Shown here piece by piece: positions 11,413 through 22,131 of a DNA stretch of 64,000 bases (positions are counted from its first letter, which is position 1; every line of letters starts with the position of its first letter). The notes under the pieces were generated by a model. That model made no database searches and was not told the origin of the DNA. It worked only from the letters and a program-made list of their open reading frames with translations. The position numbers were made by a program, and so were the translations under genes. The DNA lies in NCBI GenBank assembly GCA_015143295.1, contig CM026554.1:48544627-48608626 (forward strand), written 5' to 3'. The DNA comes from Tetracentron sinense. Its lineage: Eukaryota; Streptophyta; Magnoliopsida; Trochodendrales; Trochodendraceae.

Positions 11413-13008
11413 TCTTAACTGAACTGTAAAATCATGAAATTGAATTTTGGCTCACCCCATTTGGTGAATGTGAATAAAGAAATTAGAGAATTAGCATCTC
11501 ATACCAGATGCCATTAGCTATTAAACCCCTCATGATCATAAAGGGGACCCCAAGCATTATCTATGTAATAAGACTAGAGGCACGCGTGACGCTCCCCACG
11601 AGATTGGTTTTGAACTTTTGATAATGACCGTTATAATAACAGTGTTATAACGATCTTCAGTGCCCCATCCTTTACATTGTAATTTTATATACAGCCCATC
11701 CTTATTCTCTTAAACGCAGTTGATTGTTTTAGGCTTTTAGCTTTAGCATCTATTAAGTTGGTCTTACATGCCATACACCATTTATAACATTACAGTACTA
11801 AAACGTATGTCATGTATACAACTAATTAACGAAAAATTGGAAGATTAACAGAAACTAGAAAGATTCACACTTTCATAACAACAATGAATAATGTTAAGGC
11901 CATCGTCTTTTAGAGCCATTATTAGCTAGTATGACCAACCTTTTTTTTTAATAAATCACCAAGTGGGGGTGGGGGTTAGGCGGACTAGGATGACCAACTA
12001 GCCTGGTCTCATCTTTTTCTTGTGAGTTTGCACTACTCGGTAGAAGACTGAGTACTCAACCCATTTTAGGATGTCCTAATAAAATATGACTTAACTACTA
12101 AGTTAATTGGGTCCATTTAATTAACTTTCTAACAGTTCACTTATAGAACGTAACAAAATTGCCATAGGAGAACTGTCTCGTTCTCTAAACGGGGCTGCTT
12201 ATTCAAATCGATCTGGAGTTTAGAAGAGAAAGGTCCAAATTCAGTATTCTCATCTTCTTTTGGATTAAATCCGAGTGAATTCTTCCAGTGCAAAGTGCAC
12301 CTAATGCGCCACACATGTAAGTAGATGCTTCTAAAGATATCTCTTGTGAGGATTCGATTCTTTATCAACCCTCTCTTGAATTCTTTCTAGGGTTATGTGG
12401 GACTAAAAACCATAGGGAATGTTTTCAAGGGAGTGTGTTTGCTCACTTAAGTGACCAAACACCAACCTCATTTAAACACACAAAAACAAAGAGTTTTTTG
12501 GCGAATAATTGGTAGTTTGTAACCCATTTTCAGCTTATAAAGTATATTTTTTTAAAAAAATAAAGTTATTAAATAAAATCAGATTGTTTCTAGCCAAGCC
12601 ATTAATGTAAGTTCAAGGCACTACTCATGGAGGAAGAAAAACTTGCACCCCATCTCATTTTCATCATAAACAAATCCCCAAGACCCATGAAGGTATGCAA
12701 CTAAAGTATAATTAAGTAATTAAATATTGAAACGACGACTCTTAAGTCGCTTGCTCTATGATACTTCTCAAAGCAAGGTGAGTATTGTGTATCATCGATC
12801 ATGATATCTTTATGTAGGTGTTTCGGGCCCCACTGAGTTGCACATCATAAAAAGTTCTTCTCCATAACAAGAGTCTCTATATATAGAGAGCAGCTCACCT
12901 AGAGATATCATCTCATAGAGGGAAGCTTAGCTATATAAGGATAGATATATAGTTATCATACGAATGTCATGATCCAAGGGGAAGAAGAATGACAGAAGAA
13001 AAAAGAAG
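11413..13008. other. Non-coding stretch before the fourth hairpin
   Basis: No gene supported. 11700-11890 matches 2460-2640, and 12340-12600 matches 38270-38500 (GTGGGACTA / GTGACCAAA / CCAACCTCATTTAAACAC). A palindromic TATA-like CTCTATATATAGAGAG at 12871-12886 lies ahead of the hairpin at 13009. The 75-codon frame at 12141-12368 has no recognisable domain. Confidence 0.4.
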
Positions 13009-13122
13009 TTATAGAGAGCTCCTGTCGCAGGAGAAATGACATCTACTGCAATATAGAAGGTAGCTGTCCTCTCTCCTCCACCGCAGTAGGTGTTATTTCT
13101 CCGCGACAGACACTCCTCCAAC
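13009..13122 (+). ncRNA. miR3627-like hairpin precursor, copy 4
   Basis: The 5' arm at 13009-13050 contains CTGTCGCAGGAGAAATGACA (from 13022). The 3' arm at 13081-13122 contains GGTGTTATTTCTCCGCGACA. They pair almost perfectly over the mature-like duplex around a loop of ~30 nt. A TATA-like box and a leader resembling copy 1 lie upstream on the plus strand. Because the stem is so symmetrical, the opposite strand would also give a miR3627-like arm. The 9.1 kb MULE begins 90 bp downstream. Confidence 0.6.
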
Positions 13123-13177
13123 CTCTACGAGACGTTATTGATCGCCATCGCCGGTGCTGCTTATGTGCAATGATTAC

Positions 13178-13211
<34 letters not shown>

Positions 13212-13212
<1 letters not shown>

Positions 13213-13376
13213 GGAAAAGTACGGAAATAGGCTTCGGTTTTTGAATAATTATAGAAACCAGCTCCCTTTTCAGGGAGTTATTTTTTCTAGCCTCCACGCG
13301 TGTGTAGAACTGAAGCGTACGGGAGGACTTGTGAGAATGTCCAAAATGCCCCCGTAAAAACTTAACAGTTTATGTT
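13212..13376 (+). repeat. Left terminal inverted repeat of the ULP1-MULE
   Basis: Begins GGGAAAAGTACGG and runs to about CAGTTTATG. It matches the reverse complement of 22132-22294 with about ten scattered differences, for example in GCTTCGGTTTTTGAATAATT against GCTTCAGTTTTTGAATAATT. The pair is highly conserved, so insertion was probably not ancient. Confidence 0.93.
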
Positions 13377-13679
13377 TCACTGTTCTTTCTCACTATCTCG
13401 AATAGAACTTAGATTACCCTACCTATTTCGAACGAAGAACAGAGATAACCCTTTCACCATCTCGAACAAAGAATACCATTGCATCAGAGATTCCGGTTCC
13501 CTACAAAGTAGATTAATCCTACATCATAGTTTAATTAAAGAAGAAGAAGTGGAAGTAAAGGAAGAAGAATAAGAGGAAAAAGAAGAAGAAGAAGGAACTG
13601 ATTCTTCGTCACTCGTTCCCTACAACCTTCAGATTAAGAGGTATGTGTAAAATATCGAAATCAAACTTCCTTTACACAG

Positions 13680-14140
13680 TTTAAATTCGAGATAATAAGT
13701 CTCGAATTTGTTAGGTTGAATTCGAGATAACCATATAGAATTCGAGATAACAGTCTGGAATTCGAGATGGTTATCTCGAATTCTATATGGTTATCTCGAA
13801 TTCAACCTAACAATCTCGAATTCAGAATTAAGCCTTAATATTTATTAGTGTGAAGAAGGAACTGGTTCTTCCCATGTATTACCCTGTAGGGGAAGGTATA
13901 TTCATTATGGAACCTTAAAATTAACAAAATTGAAACCCTAAAACCTAAGGAACATAAACCCTAAGGAACTAAAACCCTAACGAAGATAAACCCTAAACCC
14001 TGATAGAAAAACCCAATGTTTCTTTCAACATCCTGAATTCGAGAAAACAATCACGAATTCGAGATTATTATCTCGGATTCGAGATAACCATCTCGAATTC
14101 GAGATAACCATCTCGAATTCAGGACTATAATCTCGAAATT
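13680..14140. repeat. Palindromic EcoRI-centred repeat array 1 (sub-terminal, left)
   Basis: Repeats of the palindrome ATCTCGAATTCGAGAT joined by AACCA spacers, in two blocks: 13680-13822 and 14034-14140. The first contains a perfect 42 bp inverted repeat (13710-13751 against 13770-13811). Between the blocks lie telo-box-like AAACCCTAA motifs (about 13943-14003), which recur inverted at 21868-21910. It sits immediately upstream of the ULP1-like gene, so promoter or epigenetic functions are possible; this is inference. Confidence 0.85.
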
Positions 14141-14212
14141 ATGACTATTTATTTTGGAATTCAGTTTTTCTATGTATTACTAAGCAATTTTATTAATACT
14201 TGCAGATTCAAG

Positions 14213-15278
14213 ATGCCAAAAAACAAAGAAAAAGGGGAAGGTAGAGGTAAAGGGAAAGAGGTAGAAAAGGCCCAACCCTCTGTGAAATGTACCATGAAAG
14301 AATGGTTTGAAAAAATAAAGCCGCACTTGGAGGCCTATCCTGAGAGGAAGTCTTTGTGGATGCAGACTTGCTTTGGGCATCTTTATGATTTGCCCAAAAA
14401 TCCCCAATGTGGTCAGGCATTGCACCACCTACTTCAGAGGCGTAGGGATGCACTTACTTTTGATGTGGCTGGTAGTGTAATGCGGTTTAGGTTGTTAGAC
14501 TTCACCTTGATAATGGGTTTAAATGCTAGTATAGGTGTCCCTCCTGCCATAGTACCTGTCAGTTCTCCAACCTCCCTAAAGGTTCGCAAGTTTGGTGAAG
14601 TACAACTTATAAAAAAATTGGACCTGATTAGGGTGTTAGAGGCGTGTGACAATGATATGGACGCAATCAAGATTGCATTGGTCTTATATGTGGAGTTATT
14701 GATTATTGCAAAAGAGACACACTCAAACATTGAGATTGAGTACTTGGATCTTGTAGAGGACCTCGATACCTTCAACAGATACCCTTGGGGCACTGTAGGG
14801 TACTCGATATTTAAGAAAAGTATTGAAATGGCGCATATAGATACTCCACAATACAACATTAACGGATGTTGTATTGCTTTTCAGGTATATTATATCATTG
14901 ATGTATGTTTAATTTGTAATTACACTCCTGTTTTTATTTTCATTTCAAATTCTAATGATGACAGGTTTGGATGTTTGAGTGCATTCCCGCACTTGGAAAG
15001 TTATGTTCCCGTGGATCTCCTCCTACTACTGATATGTTCCCTCGTGTTCTACGTTGGAAAGATACTACTTATAAAACCTACAAGACATTAGAAGAGAAGA
15101 TATTTAATTTTGAAGAGGTACGAAAGTTAGTACAATATATATATTTTTTTGCTTAGTCCTAACTTAATTTTATGTTCACAGCTTGATGTTCTTAAGTTAA
15201 AAGTCACTGCTCTTGAGAAGGAGCAAGAAGTAGTAAGGGGTGTCCTTGCAATAATTGGATCTGAAGATGATGATGATG

Positions 15279-15316
<38 letters not shown>

Positions 15317-17417
15317 GGTGATGATGAGGATGGTGATGAGGATGGTCAGAAGGATAGTCCCGAGGAGGATGGTGATGAGGAGGAGGAAGTAGAGCAGTAT
15401 AAGTTGGATGATGACGAGGAGGAGGATAGTCTCTCCCCGGTACATGAGCAAAGGTCAAAACATGTAAGTAGCCAAAATTCACAATAAGTCATGTTGATGA
15501 GGCTGCTAGGCACATATAGGACTGTAATCTCGAATTCTGACCCATTTATTCAATATATTCAAATTTTATTGTGTTCTAATGTCTACCATTATTTCAGGTA
15601 CACGATGTACAAACGAAATCACACCCATCTTTATACAAGCGACTCAAACGTTATTTTGCCAGACGGTTTGATGCCTTAGACATGGAAATGGATCGCCTGA
15701 CTGAAGGGTTTGATAATTATGTATCAGAAATGGTCGCTATGAGAAAAAGAGATAGAGAAAGAGAAAGAAAAATAAGAAGAAAAGAAAGAGAAAGAAGAAG
15801 AAGAGATAGAGAAAGAAGAAGAGAAGATAGAGAAAGAGAAAAAGAAAGAGAAGACAAAAAGTATATGGATGTTGGTGATGAAGAAAGAATTGGCTTTTCA
15901 GGGGGGCAGGTGGGTGATGAAGTCAGAATGACCTTCTCAGGGAGGGAGGTTGGGGATGAAGTAAGAACGGTCATTTCAGGGGGGGAGGTGGGTGATGAAG
16001 TTAGAACGGCCTTCTCAGGGGAAGAGGTGGGTAATGCCTCAATAACGGTTTTTCAAGATGATGATGATGGAACCGTTACAAGAGTTGAGGGAAGGCCACA
16101 AAGACTTACAATGATTTCTCAGCATCTCCGCTCCCCTTACTTGAATACTAGAGTGAGGAAACAAATGGCCAAGGGCGTGATTGCTATAAATCCAATGAGG
16201 GCAGCTACAACAGCTGAAAAAAAGGCCCTGCGAGAATTTTTGAATACGGAGGCTGATCCAAATAATACGAGGTAATGTTTCTAATTGTGAATTGAAAAGT
16301 ACATGCATAAATGAGGAATTAATGATGATCAAATTTCCTTACTTTACTTATTCTAATTGTGAAAGTCGATCTATAGCATTCAGATCACTCCGGAGATGCT
16401 TAGTATTGTGTCAGAAAGCAAACGTGAGATCGATTCATCGGTATCTGACTATTTCCGACTTTAATTTAATGTTGTCTTTCTAAATTGTAATTCTACAAAT
16501 CTAACACTAATACAATGTACATACATAGCATATTGACATATGGATGGAACTACTAGCGCAACGACATGCGAGACATCCTGATCTTTACGCCCAGTCCTGT
16601 GTCTTTGTACCTACGTGGTTTATGGTAAGGCGGGTATTTATTAATTTATTATCTACATTCATTCTTGACGGTATTCTAATTATTTAGTGTTTTCACAGGA
16701 ATTCCTACTTATAGAAGTAGACACTTTACGATCATATATCAATGCAAATGACTCTGCGATTCGTGACTTGTTAAGGAATCAATTAAACACTAACATTACC
16801 CCAATTGTTGAGGGGGTGGATGGGCGACCGGCCATGTGGTCGGTTGAAAGGGTGTACATCCCGTTTCTTAGTAGCTACCATTGGGTCTTGGCGGTGTTGG
16901 AACCTCCAAAAAGGGAGGTCCTAATTCTGGACTCATACTTCTACAATGTCTCAACAAGATATGAAGCAGAACTACGTGGACTGACAGAGTGCATCCCTGC
17001 CGTTTTCCATATGTGCGGCGACGTGGAGGCTCTAGGACATGAGTGGGTGGTGCGGGAGGTCATTGAGTTACCGAAACAGAATAATCAGTACGTCTATATG
17101 AAAATAAGTAATTTACTTGTAATGTACCTCACTTTTTTTACCTAGAATGTACTGATGAAATGTGTTGTTTATGTGTATCAGGCACGATTGTGGAATATTC
17201 ATGATGAAATATGTGGATTTCCTATGTTCCGATTTAGAGATTAATTTTAAGCAGGTATTACACCTTTTCCTCTGATTCATTATTCATGCTCACAGTATTT
17301 TTAATTTATCTGGCTCACTATTACGCTCAACGTATTTTTAATTTGTAGATTGATGTTAACAAGTTCCGAAAGCGGATAGCTTACGAGATGATGGATGGGA
17401 TTGCCAAGCCTTACTAA
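14213..17417 (+). CDS. DUF1985 + ULP1/C48 cysteine protease gene of the MULE, nine exons
   Basis: Joining 14213-14884, 14965-15117, 15182-15463, 15598-16271, 16377-16440, 16529-16624, 16699-17087, 17182-17254 and 17349-17417 at GT-AG introns gives 2472 nt, an open 823-residue protein. Residues ~20-275 resemble DUF1985 (FRLLDFTLIMGL; YPWGTVGYSIF; VWMFECIPALG across the first intron). Next come an Asp/Glu tract (~300-365), an Arg/Glu/Lys-rich segment, four to five 13-residue VGDE repeats, and a C-terminal peptidase C48 domain. Probable catalytic residues are His708 (SSYHW), Asp725 (LILDSY) and Cys780 (HDCGIFMM), with Gln774 six residues before the Cys as in ULP1 enzymes. This family cleaves SUMO or related modifiers; the substrate here is unknown. 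The ATG follows a TTGCAG acceptor, so the first intron may lie in the 5' leader. Splice sites are my reading, not transcript-proven. Confidence 0.87.
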
Positions 17418-18110
17418 CTATCAGTTGTTCTAATGCCCAATCAGGATAAAGACTGTAAGTTCTAATGCTCTTACTAACTATCAGTTGTTCCTAATAGAAA
17501 TTTGAACTTCATTGTTGGATATATCAGGTGTCTCCACAATTATTCGGTGAAGCCTTCACCAATACTTCTGTTTACAATGGAGATCAATATGAGTGGAAAT
17601 TGGTGGTTCGTATATACAGAAAGAAATATACATTACCAGGTAAAACTAAATTCTTCCAATATCCATTCTTTTTTATATTTTATACCACTTAAGAGAATAA
17701 ATAAAAAATGTAGGACTAGATAGTCTCAATACTATATTCAATCACATTTATCTATTAATTTTTTAAAATTTTAATTGCAGGCTCAAGTGGGAGGTGGTTA
17801 TTTGGGGAGGGAGAACATCCGGCTCTTGAGAAGCACCTAGTGCGCAAATGAGAAGTGGTTATTTCCCGGACGGCAATCTTCGCCATTCATGTTTCTTTAG
17901 GCAAATTCTATATGTAAATTCATCTTATGTATTGCAAGACCCTGATAAGTTTAGAACAGAAGTATATGTAGACAAACCAGAATGCTACAACTTGGATTAT
18001 GAGGGGGATCAAAAGAATATCATGGGGCACCCATATGTAAATTCATCTTTTCTTATAGATGTATGTTTCAACCTTCTCACCCGACATTAGATGTATGTAC
18101 TGGATTTATA
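17418..18110 (+). other. Possible extra exons downstream of the ULP1-like gene
   Basis: After the stop at 17415-17417 there are coding-like pieces behind plausible acceptors. 17528-17640 reads as VSPQLFGEAFTNTSVYNGD and continues to a GT donor; after a TTAATTGCAG acceptor at about 17780, a further short piece follows. The frame at 17848-18090 (80 codons) overlaps this region. I do not recognise these peptides. They could be a long 3' UTR, an alternative C-terminus or remains of captured DNA. Confidence 0.3.
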
Positions 18111-18151
18111 ATGGATTTAATTTTTTTGATCAATATAGCTCATTTACAGTT

Positions 18152-18500
18152 CCTGTCTCGAATTCAAGCTAACCAATCTGTAATTCAGGCAAACCAATCT
18201 CGAATTCGAGATACCCATCTCGAATTCGAGATAACCATCTCGAATTCAGCCTAACCAATCTCGCATTCGAGATAGCCATCTCGAATTCAGCCTAACCAAA
18301 CTCTAATTCGAGATTGTTGCTTGCATTATAAAAGCTCAAGTACAACAGGGTCTAAGCCTGAATTCGAGATTGTTATCCCCAAATCATCCAAATTATCTCG
18401 AATTCGAGATAACCATCTCGAATTCATCCTAACCAATCTCGAATTCGAGATGGTTATCTCGAATTCAGCCTAACGAATATCGAATTCGAGATTGTTGCTT
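18152..18500. repeat. Palindromic EcoRI-centred repeat array 2 (between convergent genes)
   Basis: About ten units of ATCTCGAATTCGAGAT with AACCA or CAGCCTAACCA spacers, in both orientations, able to form several overlapping stems. It lies exactly between the 3' ends of the protease gene (plus) and the transposase gene (minus). It could therefore separate convergent transcripts, or produce double-stranded RNA if read through. The function is inferred from position only. Confidence 0.85.
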
Positions 18501-18752
18501 ACATTAAATCTCAAGTTTTAAATTACAAGTCGTGTCTTGAGACTTCTTTGTCATTTGTCCCCCTTTATATACAACTCAAGTACATGGTCCAAGGGCTGAT
18601 TTTTCACATGTTAATTTAAGTAGTCATATGAAATTTTATAACTTGTAGACTACAAGTGAAGCTCTGACCCACCGAAGAGGAAAATCATGCATTGATTCAG
18701 TAGTACAATATTCGACCATACAAAAACTCTTTGAATTCTCATTACGAAATGA

Positions 18753-21416
18753 TCATACTTGTGGGATTACATTAGTACATGTTTGTCTATTATGACCACT
18801 TTGTTTGCATCTACCACATCTTACAGTCGACCTTTCTTCGCCCTGTGAAAGAATTCTGTTCTTCTTCGGTCTTCCCGTGCTTCTTTTCTGTACAGGGGGT
18901 TTCATTCGCTTGGTCTCGGCTATTACTTCATCTGGGAGATCCCAATGTTTTTTGTCATGTACCGGATATATTGACTCTTCATAGGTGGCTCGATACATAT
19001 CAGATGTATAGTAGGGAGAAAAGTATGCATACGGATCATGTCGATACTTATTACAGGCAGCCAAAACATGTACACAAGGCAACCCCTGAACATCAAATTT
19101 CCTACAGGTGCAGGTACGTTCAAGAAGCTTAACTGTAGCATTAAATTCTCCCCTCACATAATACTCATACCGAACGATTCCGTCACATTCCAAATAACGT
19201 GCTTTAGCAACTCTCCTTTGCAATTTACCTTCAGCCCATGTTGTTAGGCTTCCATTCATTTCCATCGCTTTGTTATGTCGGTTAAAGAACATTCGTTGGA
19301 TCTTAAGGCACACATCCTCTAAAAGCACTGTGACTGGATATTCTCTCGCTTCCTTAAGCAAACTGTTGATCGATTCAACTATATTAGTAGTTACAATGTT
19401 ATACCTCAGCCCAGGAAAGTATGCGGATGCCCATTTTTCTTTTGGAATTGCAGATAACCATTCATGTGCCTCGGGGTTTACGCTTGCAAGACGTGACATA
19501 AACTCTTGGAACTTGCTGAACATGCATGTCTTTACGGCCAACCAAAATAACGGTTTCAGTCTCTCATCCTTGAATGTTGCATGCATATTCTGGCTAATGT
19601 GATATGAACAGTAACTATGAACTGCATGTGGGAATGCAATGAGGACTTGGCTTATCAAACTAGCGTGTCGATCAGTTATAATGACTAACCCTTCCATGTA
19701 CCCAAGTGAGTCAGCTAATTGTTTTAAAAACCACTTGTAACTGTCATTGTTCTCTGATTCAGCTATTCCATAAGCAACCGGACATATGTGGTTATCACCA
19801 TCAAGTGATGTTGCTATGATTAAGATCCCCTTGTACTTACCCTTTAGATGGGTCCCGTCAACGGCTAATACTCTTCGTAAACTGAGCTGAAAACTTCTGA
19901 TACAAGGTCCAAGGGCCACAAAACACCTTTCAAATGCACCAGTATCTGGATCACTCAATACTGCAGTTACTGTTCCCGAGTTGGTCCTGCGTAGCTCGTA
20001 CAAATAAGCAGGGAGGTCAGCGTACAACTGGTCGTATGATCCTCTAACATTTTCTATTGCAATCTCTCTAGATCTCCACGCTTTCCGATAACTCATTTGC
20101 ACTCCATATTGTTTCCAAACATCATGGATAATCTCTTTGGGCCTAGATGCCACACGACCCTCGATTCGTCCCACGACCATGTCACTAACAACCAAACTAG
20201 ATGCTTGTCGATGATCGGGTCCAGTTAAGGGAAACCCACACGAATGATGTGAATTATAAGTCTTTATCTTGAAAACACCTGACTCATTCACCTTTGATGC
20301 ACGCAGCCTCCAAGTACAATTACCCCCAAGGCACTTAACTACAAACTTTGATTTATTTGAATCCACAACCCTGTATTGGAAGTTTTTTGTCATTGCATAC
20401 TTTGCCAACACATTCTGTAGGCACCTCTTATCTTTAAACAATTGCCCAAGTGAAATATCATCCGCATTCTCGAGTGTAGCTACAAAGCCTGAATGATCGA
20501 AATTCACATAGTCATCATTCTCAATCACATTTGTTGAAGGGCCTTCACTGACTTGCCGAAAAGCAGACCTAGAGGAGCTACGGATATCAACCGTTGGGAT
20601 ATTTAAGCGGATAGGACCCTCATCAACATCGTCTCTGGCAACATCTTCATCTACCTCCACTGAATAATCATAATCATCATCATCATCATCATCATCTTCA
20701 TCTTCATCTTCATCTTCATCTTCAGCATCAGCACATTCACCAATATTAGCATATTCATTATCCTGAACACCACATTCTTCACTATGGTAGTTGTCGCCCC
20801 TGCTGGTATCACCATAATCTGCATATGTGTTAGGCACAAAACAAGTATATTGACTTGGTCTTGTTGTCAAGTCTTCAAAGGGCCAAGGTACGGTTGGTAG
20901 GACAGGGTCGGGAACATAGACCGTAGAAGGCTGAAGGACATGACAAGTATCACCTTCGTTCACATGGGGAACGGCAGTCTCGTTATCAGGAAAACCTTCA
21001 TAACTCAAACAGGGTGGACCACACTGTTGTACTCCCTTTGCAACTTCGGTTACATATATTGGCAAAAGTACATTATGAGTTCGTGCTCGCTCACATTCTG
21101 AAATAAATACCAACAAGTCTTCATCATCTTCAATATCAGTAGGAGGAATTGTCGGGTGTGTAGGGAACATAGACCTCACTCTCATCTCAGTTTCTTCCCG
21201 CCAGGATTTAGTCAATCTATAAACTCTGCTTAAAAGTTGCTCATGTGTCATTCCACTAAACAACTGTATCAATTTCGATTTTCCACCCTCATATACGTGG
21301 GACCTGTCAGGGAGAATCTTCCATTCTCCATCATAACAACAAATCACTAATACATTCATTATCTGCAACATCAAGAAAAAATAATGCAAAAACTCAACAA
21401 TGTCAATGCTTTCCAA
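18753..21416 (-). CDS. MuDR-type MULE transposase, uninterrupted
   Basis: One open frame of 887 codons. The more likely start is Met20 (ATG at 21359-21357), because GATGTTGCAG just before it looks like an acceptor of a leader intron; that gives 868 residues. In 887-frame numbering: an N-terminal MULE domain (VICCYDGEW), an acidic Asp/Glu run (~232-270), a MuDR DNA-binding-like region (~320-405), the MULE catalytic domain with candidate triad Asp520 (AVDGTHLKG), Asp582 (IITDRHAS) and Glu681 (TNIVESIN), a SWIM zinc finger (~769-788, CTCRKF...CVH), and a terminal zinc knuckle Cys867/Cys870/His875/Cys880. It catalyses excision and integration through the terminal repeats. No stop or frameshift is seen, so it may be active. 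Confidence 0.95.
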   Translation of the reverse strand: MESIDIVEFLHYFFLMLQIMNVLVICCYDGEWKILPDRSHVYEGGKSKLIQLFSGMTHEQLLSRVYRLTKSWREETEMRVRSMFPTHPTIPPTDIEDDEDLLVFISECERARTHNVLLPIYVTEVAKGVQQCGPPCLSYEGFPDNETAVPHVNEGDTCHVLQPSTVYVPDPVLPTVPWPFEDLTTRPSQYTCFVPNTYADYGDTSRGDNYHSEECGVQDNEYANIGECADAEDEDEDEDEDDDDDDDDYDYSVEVDEDVARDDVDEGPIRLNIPTVDIRSSSRSAFRQVSEGPSTNVIENDDYVNFDHSGFVATLENADDISLGQLFKDKRCLQNVLAKYAMTKNFQYRVVDSNKSKFVVKCLGGNCTWRLRASKVNESGVFKIKTYNSHHSCGFPLTGPDHRQASSLVVSDMVVGRIEGRVASRPKEIIHDVWKQYGVQMSYRKAWRSREIAIENVRGSYDQLYADLPAYLYELRRTNSGTVTAVLSDPDTGAFERCFVALGPCIRSFQLSLRRVLAVDGTHLKGKYKGILIIATSLDGDNHICPVAYGIAESENNDSYKWFLKQLADSLGYMEGLVIITDRHASLISQVLIAFPHAVHSYCSYHISQNMHATFKDERLKPLFWLAVKTCMFSKFQEFMSRLASVNPEAHEWLSAIPKEKWASAYFPGLRYNIVTTNIVESINSLLKEAREYPVTVLLEDVCLKIQRMFFNRHNKAMEMNGSLTTWAEGKLQRRVAKARYLECDGIVRYEYYVRGEFNATVKLLERTCTCRKFDVQGLPCVHVLAACNKYRHDPYAYFSPYYTSDMYRATYEESIYPVHDKKHWDLPDEVIAETKRMKPPVQKRSTGRPKKNRILSQGEERSTVRCGRCKQSGHNRQTCTNVIPQV

Positions 21417-21492
21417 TAAAGACTTACAATATTAAAAATAGTTCGAATATCGGATAAAATGTGTATCGAATTCACTAAATGTGTTATGCAAT

Positions 21493-21826
21493 ATCGAGAT
21501 AACAGTCCTGAATTCGAGAAAACCATGCTGAATTCAAGATGATTGTTCTGAATTCGAGATAACCATCCTAAATTCAAGATGGTTGTCCTGAATTCGAGAT
21601 CACCATCCTGAATTCAAGATGGTTGTCCTGAATTCGAGATAACCATCCTGAATTCAAGATGGTTTTGCTGAATTCGAGACAACCATCCTGAATTAGAGAT
21701 AACCATTCTGAATTCAAGATGGTTGTCATGAATTCGAGATAACAGTCCTGAATTCGAGATAGTTGTCTTGAATTCGAGATAACCATCTCGAATTCGAGAC
21801 AGTTATCTCGAATTCAAGACTGTAAA
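21493..21826. repeat. Palindromic repeat array 3 (upstream of the transposase)
   Basis: Alternating units AATTCGAGATAACCATCCTG and AATTCAAGATGGTTGTCCTG, about 20 bp each and nearly complementary to one another, repeated about eight pairs. Sequence and arrangement differ from arrays 1 and 2, although the EcoRI-site core is shared. It occupies the promoter side of the transposase gene, mirroring array 1 ahead of the protease gene. Confidence 0.85.
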
Positions 21827-22131
21827 TCTTATTCGGGCTGTTTAAGGATTTTTTGGATTTTTCTTACAGGGGTTTAGGGTTTATCTTCCTTAGGTTTTAG
21901 GGTTTCAATCCATTATGAGTTCGAAATGCAAAAAAATGAACAAGACTATTTCGATTTCGAAATTTTCAACATACCTCTTAATCTGATGGCTGAAGCGTGT
22001 GTGAGGAGGCTTTTTCTTCCTTCTTCTTCTTCCTTCTTCCTCCCTCCTTCTTCCTCCTTCTTCTTCTTCCTTCTTCTTCCTCTGCGTTCGAAATGGGTAG
22101 GTAAGGTATTCGATGGGATGGGGAGTTAGAC

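Noticed and set aside
13931-14003. Interstitial telomere tract (AAACCCT motifs)
   Set aside because: Motifs are scattered and not tandem 7-mers; they are mirrored in the other sub-terminal region, so they belong to the MULE.
13680-14140. CRISPR-like array
   Set aside because: The repeats are palindromic, lack unique spacers of fixed length, and sit in a plant MULE.
15197-15482. Antisense frames rich in Ile/Leu or His/Pro opposite the acidic tract
   Set aside because: They are shadows of the GAT/GAG repeat encoding the Asp/Glu tract of the protease gene.
20651-20839. Met/Lys-rich minus-strand frame
   Set aside because: An out-of-frame shadow of the acidic run in the transposase.
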